The translations under genes and the position numbers were made by a program. Below are positions 24,820 through 33,035 of a stretch of 53,530 nt of DNA, one piece after another; the stretch's first letter is position 1, and each line of letters starts with the position of its first letter. Source of the DNA: a bacterium (GTDB taxonomy: Bacteria; Bdellovibrionota; UBA1018); assembly GCA_019751945.1 (NCBI GenBank), contig JAIEMT010000062.1, positions 1-53,530 of the forward strand, in the 5' to 3' direction. A model generated the notes under the pieces. It had not been told where the DNA came from and did not search any database. It saw only the letters and a list, made by a program, of their open reading frames with translations.

Positions 24820-25551
24820 TTAGCGAATAAAACCCTTGATCCAGACCAGCCCGCGGTTCTTCCCGCTGCCAGGATCAGCTGTAGCCATACCTTTTAATAG
24901 GACCTCGTCGGAGACCCAGTAGGGGACATACCAGCTTCGGTCCGGATCCATGACGAGAGCCGATTTCTTTCCGGAATCGTAGGTCCCAATCGGAGCGATG
25001 TGACCAATGTCAGCATCCCCGGTGTAGATCCCCTGAAGGAAATTAATGATGACAAAGCTGCGTTCGGATTTCTCATTGGAGTTCAAGATCTCGCGCAGTT
25101 TTTTTAAAGAGGTAGGGGAGGTGTCTTTGAAATGCACGATCTCTGTTTCCACTTTCGTGAAGCCAGCGGCTTGGAAGGCCTTCTCGACATACCCTCCTAG
25201 TTCGTCCAATGTAACGCCTTTGCCGCCGTCTCCCACGGCTTTTTTCCAGGTCTCTAACCCGGGTTTATCCAATAACGTTTGTTGAGTAATGAGCGCGTCA
25301 TCGGCACTGAGTTTCCAATCTTTTCGTGCAGCGTTAAGAACCATGGTCACCGAAGCGACCGAGCAGGCTCGATCGTTAAACTGAGGGACGTAGTAGGGCG
25401 CAATGGCCCAGTAGTCAGGAGCGGCATGACTTCGAAAGTAGTCATGCGCTTCATGCAGGGTTTTGGCATTGGGGCCGTATTTTGGTTTGGGAGTATCTGC
25501 TGCAAAGGATGTTGCCCAAGCTACTGAAAAAAGCAGGAAAATGGCTTTCAT
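24820..25551 (-). CDS. secreted phytochelatin-synthase-like cysteine peptidase
   Basis: This is a 243-residue protein with a signal peptide (ending about TSFA). The papain-like triad of phytochelatin synthases is visible: RACSVASV (Cys63), GHIAPIG (His184) and LVMDPDR (Asp202). Bacterial members usually remove the glycine of glutathione (gamma-Glu-Cys-Gly) and do not make long phytochelatins. The length suits the short prokaryotic class. Export to the periplasm suggests use of glutathione or related peptides there. It is divergent from the ATPase gene with only 31 bases between the starts. Confidence 0.82.
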   Translation of the reverse strand: MKAIFLLFSVAWATSFAADTPKPKYGPNAKTLHEAHDYFRSHAAPDYWAIAPYYVPQFNDRACSVASVTMVLNAARKDWKLSADDALITQQTLLDKPGLETWKKAVGDGGKGVTLDELGGYVEKAFQAAGFTKVETEIVHFKDTSPTSLKKLREILNSNEKSERSFVIINFLQGIYTGDADIGHIAPIGTYDSGKKSALVMDPDRSWYVPYWVSDEVLLKGMATADPGSGKNRGLVWIKGFIR

Positions 25552-25582
25552 CCTTGGGACTATACTATAAAATAATAAGACA
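25552..25582. promoter_or_regulatory. compact divergent promoter with palindromic TATACTATA core
   Basis: Only 31 bases separate the two start codons. The plus strand shows TATACT (25561-25566) and TATAAAAT (25566-25573); the minus strand reads TATAGT twice in the same bases. The core is nearly symmetrical, so one site could serve as -10 element both ways. The plus transcript would have a leader of about ten bases or none, and no ribosome binding site is seen there. No clear -35 element is found on either side. Confidence 0.45.
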
Positions 25583-26560
25583 ATGAATCACATGGATGTA
25601 GAAGCGCAGATTATCTCCGTTTCTAACCGCGACGAAGACAATGCGTTTGCAAAAGAAGTTGCCGAAATCAATCGCTGCAAATACGTCAAAGCTCCCACCG
25701 CCAATGAATTGAGAATGGCGCTGAAGGCCTCTCTTTTTTCAGTCGTTCTTTGGGATGCGGATCATAAGAACACTCTCGAAGGGAGTGCTCCGAATTCCTT
25801 TCAGCACATTGGCCAGATTCTCCGCCAGTTTTCGCTTCCCAGCCGACAGGTATTCGTCATTACCGACGAACCCCTCAATAAGACTCCCTATCTTTTTAAC
25901 TATCCCGCTTTTGACCACCATATTTATCGTCGGTATGATCCCCCCGCTGCGCAGCTTTTTGGGTATCTAGCTAAGGCTTCGCTGTGGACGGAGGTGCAGT
26001 TCGGACTCGAAGGGTTTGTTCCCCCGAAGACGGATATTAAGAAGCTGGTTCTGAAGCGGTCGGGAGAACGAAAGCCCGTTATCCAAGCTATCGAAAACAT
26101 TTTGGGTCAGAAGGGCGTGCCACCTAAGCTTTGTGTGGTGGCTTCTCAGGCCATCGATGAACTTTTGATGAACGCTATCTTTGATGCACCGGTGGCGGAT
26201 GATTACGAGTACCGTCGGCACCTCGAACGAACGAAGGATTTCGAGCTTCTGGAGAGAGAGAAGGCCGAAATCGAAATCGCTGTTTCCCAAGAATACATCG
26301 CTCTCAGCGTGACTGACTTCTTCGGATCTCTGAAGAAGGAAGCCGGTTTGGCGTTCATTCGGAAAGACTACGAAGTTAAAGAACTCAAAGTAAAAGAAGT
26401 TGAAAGCAGCGGAGTGGGGATTTACGGCATCATTAAATCGGGTTTAAGCCTGCTATTCTTGCTTCGCCCCGGTCAGACTACCCAGGTCGTTATCTTTGTT
26501 CCTATGGTGAAGAACTTTAAGGCGTTTAGAAGCGCCGTGCGATTCTTTAGCTTTTTCTAA
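25583..26560 (+). CDS. histidine-kinase-like ATPase with receiver-like N-terminus
   Basis: This is a 325-residue protein. The C-terminal part has a GHKL ATPase pattern: an N-box QAIDELLMNAIFDAP, a D-box SVTDFFGSL and a final glycine-containing loop GVGIYGIIKSG. It lacks a dimerisation His domain and so resembles SpoIIAB/RsbW anti-sigma kinases. The N-terminal 120 residues (SVVLWDADH, QVFVITDEP) look like a receiver or pseudo-receiver. The Gly-rich loop is shorter than in standard kinases, so activity is uncertain. It neighbours the STAS gene, which suggests a partner-switch circuit. The ATG at 25583 has almost no leader. Confidence 0.7.
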   Translation: MNHMDVEAQIISVSNRDEDNAFAKEVAEINRCKYVKAPTANELRMALKASLFSVVLWDADHKNTLEGSAPNSFQHIGQILRQFSLPSRQVFVITDEPLNKTPYLFNYPAFDHHIYRRYDPPAAQLFGYLAKASLWTEVQFGLEGFVPPKTDIKKLVLKRSGERKPVIQAIENILGQKGVPPKLCVVASQAIDELLMNAIFDAPVADDYEYRRHLERTKDFELLEREKAEIEIAVSQEYIALSVTDFFGSLKKEAGLAFIRKDYEVKELKVKEVESSGVGIYGIIKSGLSLLFLLRPGQTTQVVIFVPMVKNFKAFRSAVRFFSFF

Positions 26561-26594
26561 GCCATCTTTTGGGCGTCGTGATAGAGCCCCTTTC

Positions 26595-28313
26595 ATGAAA
26601 ACTCGCGCTTATTTTAACTTGGTTTTGGCTTCTATTCTTTCATTAGGAGGAACAGTGCACGCTGCATCTCCAGAGTTCTCCAAGGCAGTCGACACATTTT
26701 ACGACAAGTATTTTGAAGATTCCCCGAGCTTCGCGACGAACTCCGGAATTCACAAGCATGATTCCAAGCTTGAAGATTTCTCAGCCGAAGGCCAGGCGAA
26801 GACCATTGGTTTTTTGGAGAAGTCTTTGGCGCAGTTTCAGGGGCTGTCAACTGAGAAGATGACAGGCGATCAGAAGATTGATCGCGAGGTGTTATTAGGT
26901 TTCATTCAATCCAAGCTTTTTGAACTGAAGACCATTCGGAATTGGGAACGAAACCCAGACCTCTACAGTTCCTTTCTCAGTTCAGTCGCTTTTACATTGG
27001 TCAGTAGAAATTTTTCAACTCCCGCCGCGCGCCTCAAGTCTTTGGTAGCGCGTGAAAAGCTCATGCCTCAGGTTCTCCAGGCAGGACGAAAGAATTTAAA
27101 AAATCCTCCTGAAGTTTTTACGAAGGTGGCGCTGGAGCAGTTGCCTGGAACGATTTCTTTTTATGAGAAGGAAGTTCCGGCCGCGTTTGCATCCGTGAAA
27201 GACGCCAAGCTTCAGGCCGAGTTTAAAAAGACCAATGCAGCGGTCATTGCGGAGTTGAAGGCTTACGGCGAGTTTCTTGAAAAGGAATTGCTCCCGAAAT
27301 CGAAGGGGGATTTTCGGATCGGGGCAAAAAACTACTCCTTAAAACTTCTTTATGACGAGCGCGTCAGCACGCCACTCGACCAGCTCCTAGAAATCGGTAA
27401 GAAGAACATCAAGCAGAATCAAGATGAATTCAAGGCCCTCGCTAAGAAGATCAGTCCCGACAAAACACCTGAGAAGGTATTGGAAGATCTCACTAAGAAT
27501 CACACCACCGGCGACAAGCTTCTGGGTGAGGTTCGACAGAGCTTAAGCGGGTTGCGAAATTTTGTGCTGAAAAATAAGATCGCGTCGATCCCTGGGGATT
27601 CCGTTCTTCGTGTGGAAGAAACTCCACCGTTTATGAGAGCGCTTTCTATGGCGTCGATGGACATTCCTGGTCCCTATGAGAAAGAAAGTAAAGAGGCGTT
27701 TTTCAATGTCACTCTTCCTGAAAAAGATTGGGATCAGAAACGGATCGATGAACACCTCGAGGGTTTTCATCGCGGTACTTTGATCGCAACAGCAATTCAC
27801 GAAGCCTATCCGGGACACTTTGTTCAGTTCGTTTGGAAGCAAGTTCCCAAGATGACGAAGGTCAGGAAATTAGTCGATTGTGGGTCCAACTCCGAAGGCT
27901 GGGCTCATTATACAGAGCAGATGATCTTAGATGAAGGCTACGGCAAGGGTGACCCTGCGCTGCGCCTCGGGCAGTTGCAAGACGCTCTTTTGAGAAATGC
28001 TCGCTATATTGTCGGCATTCAAATGCATACGGGAAAAATGTCTTACGACGAAGCCATCGATTACTTCGTGAAAGAAGGGTTTCAGTCGCGCGCCAATGCC
28101 GAGCGCGAAGTGAAGCGCGGCACCTCCGATCCGACTTACCTGGTCTACACCTTAGGGAAGCTCGAGATCTTCAAGTTGCGTGAAGACTATCAGAAAAAAC
28201 TAGGAAAGGCCTTTACGCTGAAGAAGTTTCACGATGAGTTCTTGGGCTATGGAACGATTCCCCTGAGCCTGATTCGTCAGGGAATGTTGGGGACCGAGGG
28301 AGTCACCATCTAA
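26595..28313 (+). CDS. secreted DUF885-family protein, putative metallopeptidase
   Basis: This is a 572-residue protein with a signal peptide (ending about TVHA). The DUF885 family signature HEAYPGH (His402, Glu403, His408) is intact and looks like a zinc-binding catalytic helix; families of this type are annotated as putative peptidases. NSEGWAHYTEQM and the helical C-terminal part are also family features. A likely role is hydrolysis of peptides in the periplasm or outside the cell. Its TAA overlaps the next ATG (TAATG), so translation is coupled to the acyltransferase. Confidence 0.8.
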   Translation: MKTRAYFNLVLASILSLGGTVHAASPEFSKAVDTFYDKYFEDSPSFATNSGIHKHDSKLEDFSAEGQAKTIGFLEKSLAQFQGLSTEKMTGDQKIDREVLLGFIQSKLFELKTIRNWERNPDLYSSFLSSVAFTLVSRNFSTPAARLKSLVAREKLMPQVLQAGRKNLKNPPEVFTKVALEQLPGTISFYEKEVPAAFASVKDAKLQAEFKKTNAAVIAELKAYGEFLEKELLPKSKGDFRIGAKNYSLKLLYDERVSTPLDQLLEIGKKNIKQNQDEFKALAKKISPDKTPEKVLEDLTKNHTTGDKLLGEVRQSLSGLRNFVLKNKIASIPGDSVLRVEETPPFMRALSMASMDIPGPYEKESKEAFFNVTLPEKDWDQKRIDEHLEGFHRGTLIATAIHEAYPGHFVQFVWKQVPKMTKVRKLVDCGSNSEGWAHYTEQMILDEGYGKGDPALRLGQLQDALLRNARYIVGIQMHTGKMSYDEAIDYFVKEGFQSRANAEREVKRGTSDPTYLVYTLGKLEIFKLREDYQKKLGKAFTLKKFHDEFLGYGTIPLSLIRQGMLGTEGVTI

Positions 28314-29104
28314 TGGAAATGGTGGAAATCCTCCATCCGAATCTCTCGAAGACCTTGGCTCGGTATGGGCTTTGGCTTCTGAAATTCTATTTTAGAATCG
28401 ACATCGAAGGATTGGAACATCTTCCTCGAAAGGGTGGGGCGCTGATTATTCCGAATCATTCGGGATTTGCGGGAGCCGACGCTGTTTTACTGACGTTTCT
28501 CATTAAGCGAAATACGCGCCGCCGAGCCCGCTTACTAGCTCATCGCGCTTTTTTCGACTTCTCAAAAAAGCTCAAAGAAATTTCAGAGAGCCACGGCCTA
28601 AAGAAAGCGTCCTTTAGTGAAGGAACGTCGATTCTGAAACGTGGGAATTTACTGATCCTCTTTCCGGAGGGAGAAACCGGAAACTTCAAATCCACCTTGG
28701 ATCGTTATCACTTGGCACAGTTTCATACCGGGTTTTTGAGAATGGCCATTGAAACGGGGGCTCCTATCGTTCCTTGTATGGTGATTGGTGCTGAAGAGTC
28801 CCACCTTAATCTGGGAAACTTGAATTTTTCTAAAATCATCAAAAGTATGCGCGTTCCGATTCCTCTGAATTTGTTTCCGCTTCCTGCAAAGTGGAAGATT
28901 CGCTTCTATCCTCCCGTGGATCCCTCTACGTTTGATCCGGGGGCTCAAGATGACCCTAAGAAACTCAAAACTCTTGCTCAGCGTTTTCAAAAGAATTTAC
29001 AAAAAGAGATTCGAAAAGAGATCAAACATCGGCCCTTCATCTATTTCGAAAAGACAGGTAGACTAGCTAAGATCGTGAAGAAGAAACTAAAGAAGCTTCA
29101 ATGA
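28313..29104 (+). CDS. lysophospholipid acyltransferase (PlsC-type)
   Basis: This is a 263-residue enzyme of the glycerolipid acyltransferase superfamily. NHSGFAGAD gives His49 and Asp56; the spacing of six residues matches the NHSG...D subclass, not the classic H-x4-D. LFPEGETGNFK is the acyl-acceptor block. There is no clear N-terminal transmembrane span, so it is probably a peripheral membrane enzyme. It would acylate lysophosphatidate or another lysophospholipid. The ATG overlaps the DUF885 stop, and its TGA overlaps the next ATG, so three envelope genes are translationally linked. Confidence 0.78.
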   Translation: MEMVEILHPNLSKTLARYGLWLLKFYFRIDIEGLEHLPRKGGALIIPNHSGFAGADAVLLTFLIKRNTRRRARLLAHRAFFDFSKKLKEISESHGLKKASFSEGTSILKRGNLLILFPEGETGNFKSTLDRYHLAQFHTGFLRMAIETGAPIVPCMVIGAEESHLNLGNLNFSKIIKSMRVPIPLNLFPLPAKWKIRFYPPVDPSTFDPGAQDDPKKLKTLAQRFQKNLQKEIRKEIKHRPFIYFEKTGRLAKIVKKKLKKLQ

Positions 29105-29712
29105 ACCTGTCTCAGATCCGAAAGTCCCTCTTGGGGACCTTTGCAGTCTTGCCTCTGTTGTTTTCGACACCTGCTTCAGCGGAGTGGGGGGCCTATCTCG
29201 GATTTAACCTGGCGAACATGGACATTGTACCTAGTACTCGAAGCGAGAATAAGACCTCTTTGATTCTTGGCGCTCATTACGGTTTTGAGTTCGGAGAGGT
29301 TTGGACGCTAGAACCCGGTCTTCAATATGCCCAACGAGGCTTCACTTACTATTTAGGCACATCTGCGATTGATTTTAGCGTGGCTTATATCGAAGTTCCC
29401 GTAGTGATGAAGGCTCGCTTTACGACGAAGAAGGATATTACCTGGGTCCTTCTCGGTGGTTTCGATGTGGGGGTTGCGACGGGAAATGCCAGTTGCGCCA
29501 TTACCTCCGACGACTTTTGCATCGCCGGACGAAATCTCAACACGTTTCATTTTGGCCTTCAGGCGGGCGGTGGGTTGGAAATTCGGGTGAACTCTACGGA
29601 GCGTCTGACCGTCACGTTGAAATATCTCTATGGGCTTACTGAAGTCGCTCATTCTTCCGCGTATGAGCTTCGAAACCGAGGTATCGAAATTCTCCTCGGC
29701 TACGAATTCTGA
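29101..29712 (+). CDS. small outer-membrane beta-barrel protein
   Basis: This is a 203-residue protein with a signal peptide (ending about TPASA). Repeated amphipathic strands follow, such as GAYLGFNL, YGFEFGEVWTLEPGLQYAQ (two pieces) and YLYGLTEV, and the C-terminus is LLGYEF. This fits an eight-strand barrel of the PorT/OmpX-like size, ending in the Phe read by the BAM machine. A CAITSDDFC loop may form a disulfide. It overlaps the acyltransferase stop by four bases and converges with the next minus-strand gene by 13 bases. Function unknown. Confidence 0.72.
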   Translation: MNLSQIRKSLLGTFAVLPLLFSTPASAEWGAYLGFNLANMDIVPSTRSENKTSLILGAHYGFEFGEVWTLEPGLQYAQRGFTYYLGTSAIDFSVAYIEVPVVMKARFTTKKDITWVLLGGFDVGVATGNASCAITSDDFCIAGRNLNTFHFGLQAGGGLEIRVNSTERLTVTLKYLYGLTEVAHSSAYELRNRGIEILLGYEF

Positions 29713-30962
29713 AAATAACTCTGAACAGATTTTAAAAAGTTCCTCGTGTGGGATCCGAAATGTCTCATTAGATTCGCCAGAAACTCTTCCATCTCCGCCT
29801 TTTGGTCAGCGGGAAGGTCTTTCAGCGCTGGGAGGACTTGGATGTCGGGTTCCGTAATACTGAAATGGTAGCTCGGATCGCTGACCCATTTTGCAGGAAA
29901 GGTTTTCTCTAGGATGGCGTCAGTATCATTGGCAAACCAGTTGGATTCGAACGCCACTTTCGCCCGAGCGTAACCGTCGTAATACCTTCCATAGTCTTCG
30001 TCGTAAGACATTTCACGCAGAGCCTGAAGTAAAATGCTCTTGGAGTTTTTGGCGGTAACAGCTTCTTTGACAATCTCGGCTTCATATTTTTCCAACACCA
30101 GATGCCGATTGGTAACTAGCTGGACTTGGTCGGCCTTCGGTTCGTTGTTGCCAAATAGATCGAGCACTCCCAGCCAAAGAAGGCGGGCGGATCCGATGCC
30201 AGGAACCACGGTAGAATGATAGGGCTGAGTGAAATCCTGAATGTAGTGAATAGCCCAGCCCGCAAACCGGTAACCCCAATAGGCGTGACCTTTTTGAAAT
30301 GAAAACTCCGACAAGGTTCTGAATAAATGAATGCGAAACTCGGGATAGGTGCGGCGTAAATAGCCCGCCAGCTGATAGCTCAACCAGGCTTCGTTATAAA
30401 AACCCATGTGAAACGGAGCTTGGCTACCATAGCTCAAAAGTGGATTTCCAAAAGGTTGCTTCCCGAATCCGTATTCTTTTCCGAAAGCAGTTCCATTGTT
30501 TTCAAACAGACCGATGTCGAGGCCCTGGTCCGGTTCGTCACTCGCTGCGATTAAAATATCTTTGGCGCTGGCAGCGGCGGGTGTTTGAAACTGGAGTTCG
30601 GGATTGACTCGAATGGCTCTCAAAAATCTCTTTACCAGAAGGTCTGCATCGTCAGTGGGAACGAATATCAACGCGTCCGGTCTTTTTGGGTAATGGGATT
30701 GATGCCGACGCAGCCAGCCTTCTTCTGCGGCGAGGAGTTTCATCAGCGTATCTTGTTCAGCTTGAAGAAATCCCGCTAAGGATTCTCCGGGCACACTGGT
30801 CACTTTTTGAATTTCACTGACGCCGGAAATCGCTTCCGCCGTCAGCATTCCGTGTTCAGACCAAGCGTGAGCAAAAGATGGAGAAAGGCATCCCCAAAGA
30901 AATAAGATGGCGTATTTCAATTCCCCCAGTCCCCCCCTCAAGGGGGGCGTATTATCTGCCAT
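29700..30962 (-). CDS. secreted zinc phospholipase C / P1 nuclease-like protein
   Basis: This is a 420-residue protein as drawn. Export should remove the leader at AHA, leaving WSEHGMLTAEAI as the mature N-terminus. An N-terminal Trp whose amino group binds zinc is the hallmark of the phospholipase C/S1-P1 nuclease family. HYIQDFTQPYH in the middle gives the His and Asp ligands of that family, and further His residues follow. The substrate could be phospholipid or nucleic acid. The ATG at 30962 has no ribosome binding site, and codons 5-13 are the GC hairpin at 30932-30947. A TTG at 30920 that opens the signal peptide LKYAILFLWGCL is a good alternative start. Confidence 0.7.
   Translation of the reverse strand: MADNTPPLRGGLGELKYAILFLWGCLSPSFAHAWSEHGMLTAEAISGVSEIQKVTSVPGESLAGFLQAEQDTLMKLLAAEEGWLRRHQSHYPKRPDALIFVPTDDADLLVKRFLRAIRVNPELQFQTPAAASAKDILIAASDEPDQGLDIGLFENNGTAFGKEYGFGKQPFGNPLLSYGSQAPFHMGFYNEAWLSYQLAGYLRRTYPEFRIHLFRTLSEFSFQKGHAYWGYRFAGWAIHYIQDFTQPYHSTVVPGIGSARLLWLGVLDLFGNNEPKADQVQLVTNRHLVLEKYEAEIVKEAVTAKNSKSILLQALREMSYDEDYGRYYDGYARAKVAFESNWFANDTDAILEKTFPAKWVSDPSYHFSITEPDIQVLPALKDLPADQKAEMEEFLANLMRHFGSHTRNFLKSVQSYFQNS
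30925..30947. repeat. short GC palindrome at the start of the phospholipase-like gene
   Basis: CCCCCC (30932-30937), TCAA, GGGGGG (30942-30947) form a six-pair hairpin next to a second C-run. Short repeats of this form, C-runs around TCAA or TTGA, are widespread in bacterial genomes. It is the reason the gene start is doubtful: it either forms codons 5-13 or sits in the leader. No second copy was found in this window. Confidence 0.4.
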
Positions 30963-31005
30963 CTGTTGAGAAGTAAAGAGGGGGACTGAAATTAGAATGG
31001 GAGAA

Positions 31006-31305
31006 CTAGTTTAAGAATGACATTCTGCGGCCATGTTTTGCTTTTTGAAGCACCGCAAAAGTTCCTAGTCCAATGATCACCGCGGTCGTCGTAGCGATTG
31101 CTACCGGTTTCCAGTTCTTTCTCACGAACTGAAGGGCCATGTCCGGGGTGGCGTTTGAGATTTTGTCGACGATGTCTTCGACTTCTTGTGAAACGATCGT
31201 GCCTACTGAGCTCAGAATGGCGTGAAGTTCGTCGCCACCGTCACTGAGTTTTCTGGGGCGTCTCGAGTAACCATTTCTACTTGTTTCTGAATGTAATTTA
31301 TCCAT
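31006..31305 (-). CDS. small single-span membrane protein
   Basis: This is a 99-residue protein. A charged N-terminal half contains an amphipathic helix (LHAILSSVGTIVSQEVEDIVDKI), here noted as LHAILSSVG and EVEDIVDKI. One membrane segment follows near the C-terminus (VAIATTTAVIIGLGTFAVL) with a basic tail. That layout resembles the ElaB/YqjD-type C-tail-anchored proteins, but I see no specific signature. The ATG at 31305 is chosen because AGGAG precedes it; a longer frame upstream lacks one. It lies after the lipoprotein gene on the same strand. Confidence 0.6.
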   Translation of the reverse strand: MDKLHSETSRNGYSRRPRKLSDGGDELHAILSSVGTIVSQEVEDIVDKISNATPDMALQFVRKNWKPVAIATTTAVIIGLGTFAVLQKAKHGRRMSFLN

Positions 31306-31447
31306 TGCATCTCTCCTTTGGCTGTTGAACTTTGCAAAAGGGAGACCACTGCTTTGATCATCTATTCCGCAGCGAAGTGGGGAAGTGAACTTTCGTTGGG
31401 GAAAAATGGGGCATCCACGAGTCGCAAAATGGGAGTGGGCTGCTTCC

Positions 31448-31840
31448 CTAAGGAGCCCGCACGGCAAACTCTTGAGATTTCTCGGACTCTGCGGAATTGC
31501 CTTGAACAGTTCCGTAGGCGGTGGCTACGAAATAATACCAATCACCACTATCTAAACCAGTGACGACGGCACTCGTTTGCTGCACCGGAATTTCTAGGGG
31601 TTGATCCGTATAGGTTCCAGATTTCTTACTCCAGTAGAGGCGGTAGCCCAGAACGACCACGTCAGGGACGTTCGGGGTTGGACCAGGCTGCCAGTTGGCG
31701 TGGAGTGTGCCAGACCCTGTTTCGCCAGGAGTGACGACTGGTTTGCCGTCATCGGAGGGAGCCCCGTCTCCGCCCCCAGAGCCGCAGGCTGTTGCGAATA
31801 GAGCTACTACTACCGTCAGGGAATATATTGCTCGTTTCAT
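31448..31840 (-). CDS. small lipoprotein with a fibronectin-III-like domain
   Basis: This is a 130-residue protein. The lipobox FATAC places the lipid-modified Cys at residue 19, followed by a Gly/Asp-rich linker. The remaining about 90 residues read as a fibronectin type III module: LHANWQPGP, VLGYRLYWSKKSG, AVVTGLDSGDWYYFVATAYG. Such modules bind proteins or polysaccharides. The residue after Cys19 is Gly, which does not suggest inner-membrane retention by the enterobacterial rule. No other gene overlaps. Confidence 0.7.
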   Translation of the reverse strand: MKRAIYSLTVVVALFATACGSGGGDGAPSDDGKPVVTPGETGSGTLHANWQPGPTPNVPDVVVLGYRLYWSKKSGTYTDQPLEIPVQQTSAVVTGLDSGDWYYFVATAYGTVQGNSAESEKSQEFAVRAP

Positions 31841-31905
31841 GAGCAGATCTATACCACTCCGGAAGTGAGTCGGGGTTAAATAATATTTATGTAAAAATAT
31901 CCGAC

Positions 31906-31941
31906 GCGTGTAAAGATCCCAAACATGGAATTTTTACACGC
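31906..31941 (-). promoter_or_regulatory. 9-base inverted repeat GCGTGTAAA...TTTACACGC at the lipoprotein promoter
   Basis: Perfect arms at 31906-31914 and 31933-31941 with 18 bases between lie upstream of the lipoprotein gene start at 31840. One arm includes a TTTACA that could be a -35 element, with AT-rich sequence after it on the minus strand. It may be an operator or the end hairpin of the upstream gene at 31956. Related TGTAAA copies stand nearby and at 7703-7795. Confidence 0.4.
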
Positions 31942-31955
31942 ACCGGTTGATATTT

Positions 31956-32411
31956 CTAGCGATTTAACTGTCCGCGAAGTGCGCGCGAGAGATCGGTGAC
32001 AACTCGATCTGCTTGCGCATCAGCAAGGCCGGCATTTGCTTTCAGTGCATTCACGTACTTCGGAGCAGCAATTCGCATGCCTACGAATTGAGCAATTTCT
32101 TCTACATTGTTGGGATTGATACCCGCAAACTGGAAGTATTGGTGCACGCGTTGCTCGACCGGCAGCGCTTGCATGCGGGCGATTTCCGATTTGAAAAAGC
32201 TAGCGGAAGCAAATTCCGGTTGTGAGGCCAGATCGGATAAAACGCGATCTGTGGCTGCGACGTTGCCTTCGACCACTTCAGGCGAACAGCCGGCAGGAGT
32301 GCCGCAAGTCCAACCCGAACACCATCCGCCGAACATCACGGCAAAAGCGTGAGCTTGATTGGAGGCCGAAAAAGCCAAAAGAACCCCAAGAACTACAGCT
32401 GATTTTTTCAT
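31956..32411 (-). CDS. small secreted protein of unknown function
   Basis: This is a 151-residue protein with a signal peptide (ending about QAHA). A cysteine-rich start (GGWCSGWTCGTPAGC) could form a disulfide or bind a metal. The rest is helical, with VEQRVHQYFQFAGINP and ALKANAGLADAQADR. I recognise no family. GGGGGGA precedes the ATG. It follows the diheme cytochrome gene by about 57 bases on the same strand, and may be part of that transcript. Confidence 0.6.
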   Translation of the reverse strand: MKKSAVVLGVLLAFSASNQAHAFAVMFGGWCSGWTCGTPAGCSPEVVEGNVAATDRVLSDLASQPEFASASFFKSEIARMQALPVEQRVHQYFQFAGINPNNVEEIAQFVGMRIAAPKYVNALKANAGLADAQADRVVTDLSRALRGQLNR

Positions 32412-32468
32412 AATTTTCCCCCCTCAGAGAAAGTTCTGAGCGTCGGATACGCGCGGGGGTGGATGTTG

Positions 32469-33035
32469 TCAAGGGAGGCTCCCCAAGAATTCTGTCAGAA
32501 GGTCGATGTCAGAATCTTCTAAGAACTGTACGACTGAAAACATGACCCCCGACTCATTGGTTCGTCGTCGGTCCCGATAGTCTTTGAGTTGGCTGGCAAT
32601 GTAGCTGCGCCGCATTCCTCGAATCGAAGGGGTGATGCCGAAACCTTTGTAGTCCGCACCATGACAAACTGCGCAGTTCATAGCGTTAGCAATCCGTTCG
32701 CCCTGTTGAATACGTTCGGGAATGAGTCGGGCGAGATCGTCATTTTTCCTGGGCGGGAGTTTCGAAAAATACCCCGCAAAGAATTCGATTTGCGGATCGC
32801 TCATACCTTGAGTGATTTCATTCATTTTAGAATGAATGCGAAGTCTTGAACGATAATCTTTGATTTGTTTCTCAAGGTATTCTTGGTGCTGTCCTTCTAG
32901 GCTTGCAACCGCAGACTGCCCCGCTCCGTGACAGCGAATGCAGGACTGAGGAAGGGGAATAGCCTGAGCTTCGGCGCCCAGGATCCAGCTCAGAAGAAGG
33001 AGCGTCGTGGTACACATGGCACTCATGGCACTCAT
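32469..33035 (-). CDS. diheme c-type cytochrome, c4-like
   Basis: This is a 188-residue protein with a signal peptide. Two haem-binding motifs, CIRCH (Cys32, Cys35, His36) and CAVCH (Cys121, Cys124, His125), are spaced as in the two-domain cytochromes c4, with internal similarity (YLEKQIKDYRSRLR, YIASQLKDYRDRRR). It would carry electrons in the periplasm. The start is an unusual triple MSAMSAM from a nine-base tandem repeat; the first ATG has GGAG seven bases before it and overlaps the stop of the preceding gene (ATGA). So the two genes are translationally coupled. Confidence 0.85.
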   Translation of the reverse strand: MSAMSAMCTTTLLLLSWILGAEAQAIPLPQSCIRCHGAGQSAVASLEGQHQEYLEKQIKDYRSRLRIHSKMNEITQGMSDPQIEFFAGYFSKLPPRKNDDLARLIPERIQQGERIANAMNCAVCHGADYKGFGITPSIRGMRRSYIASQLKDYRDRRRTNESGVMFSVVQFLEDSDIDLLTEFLGSLP

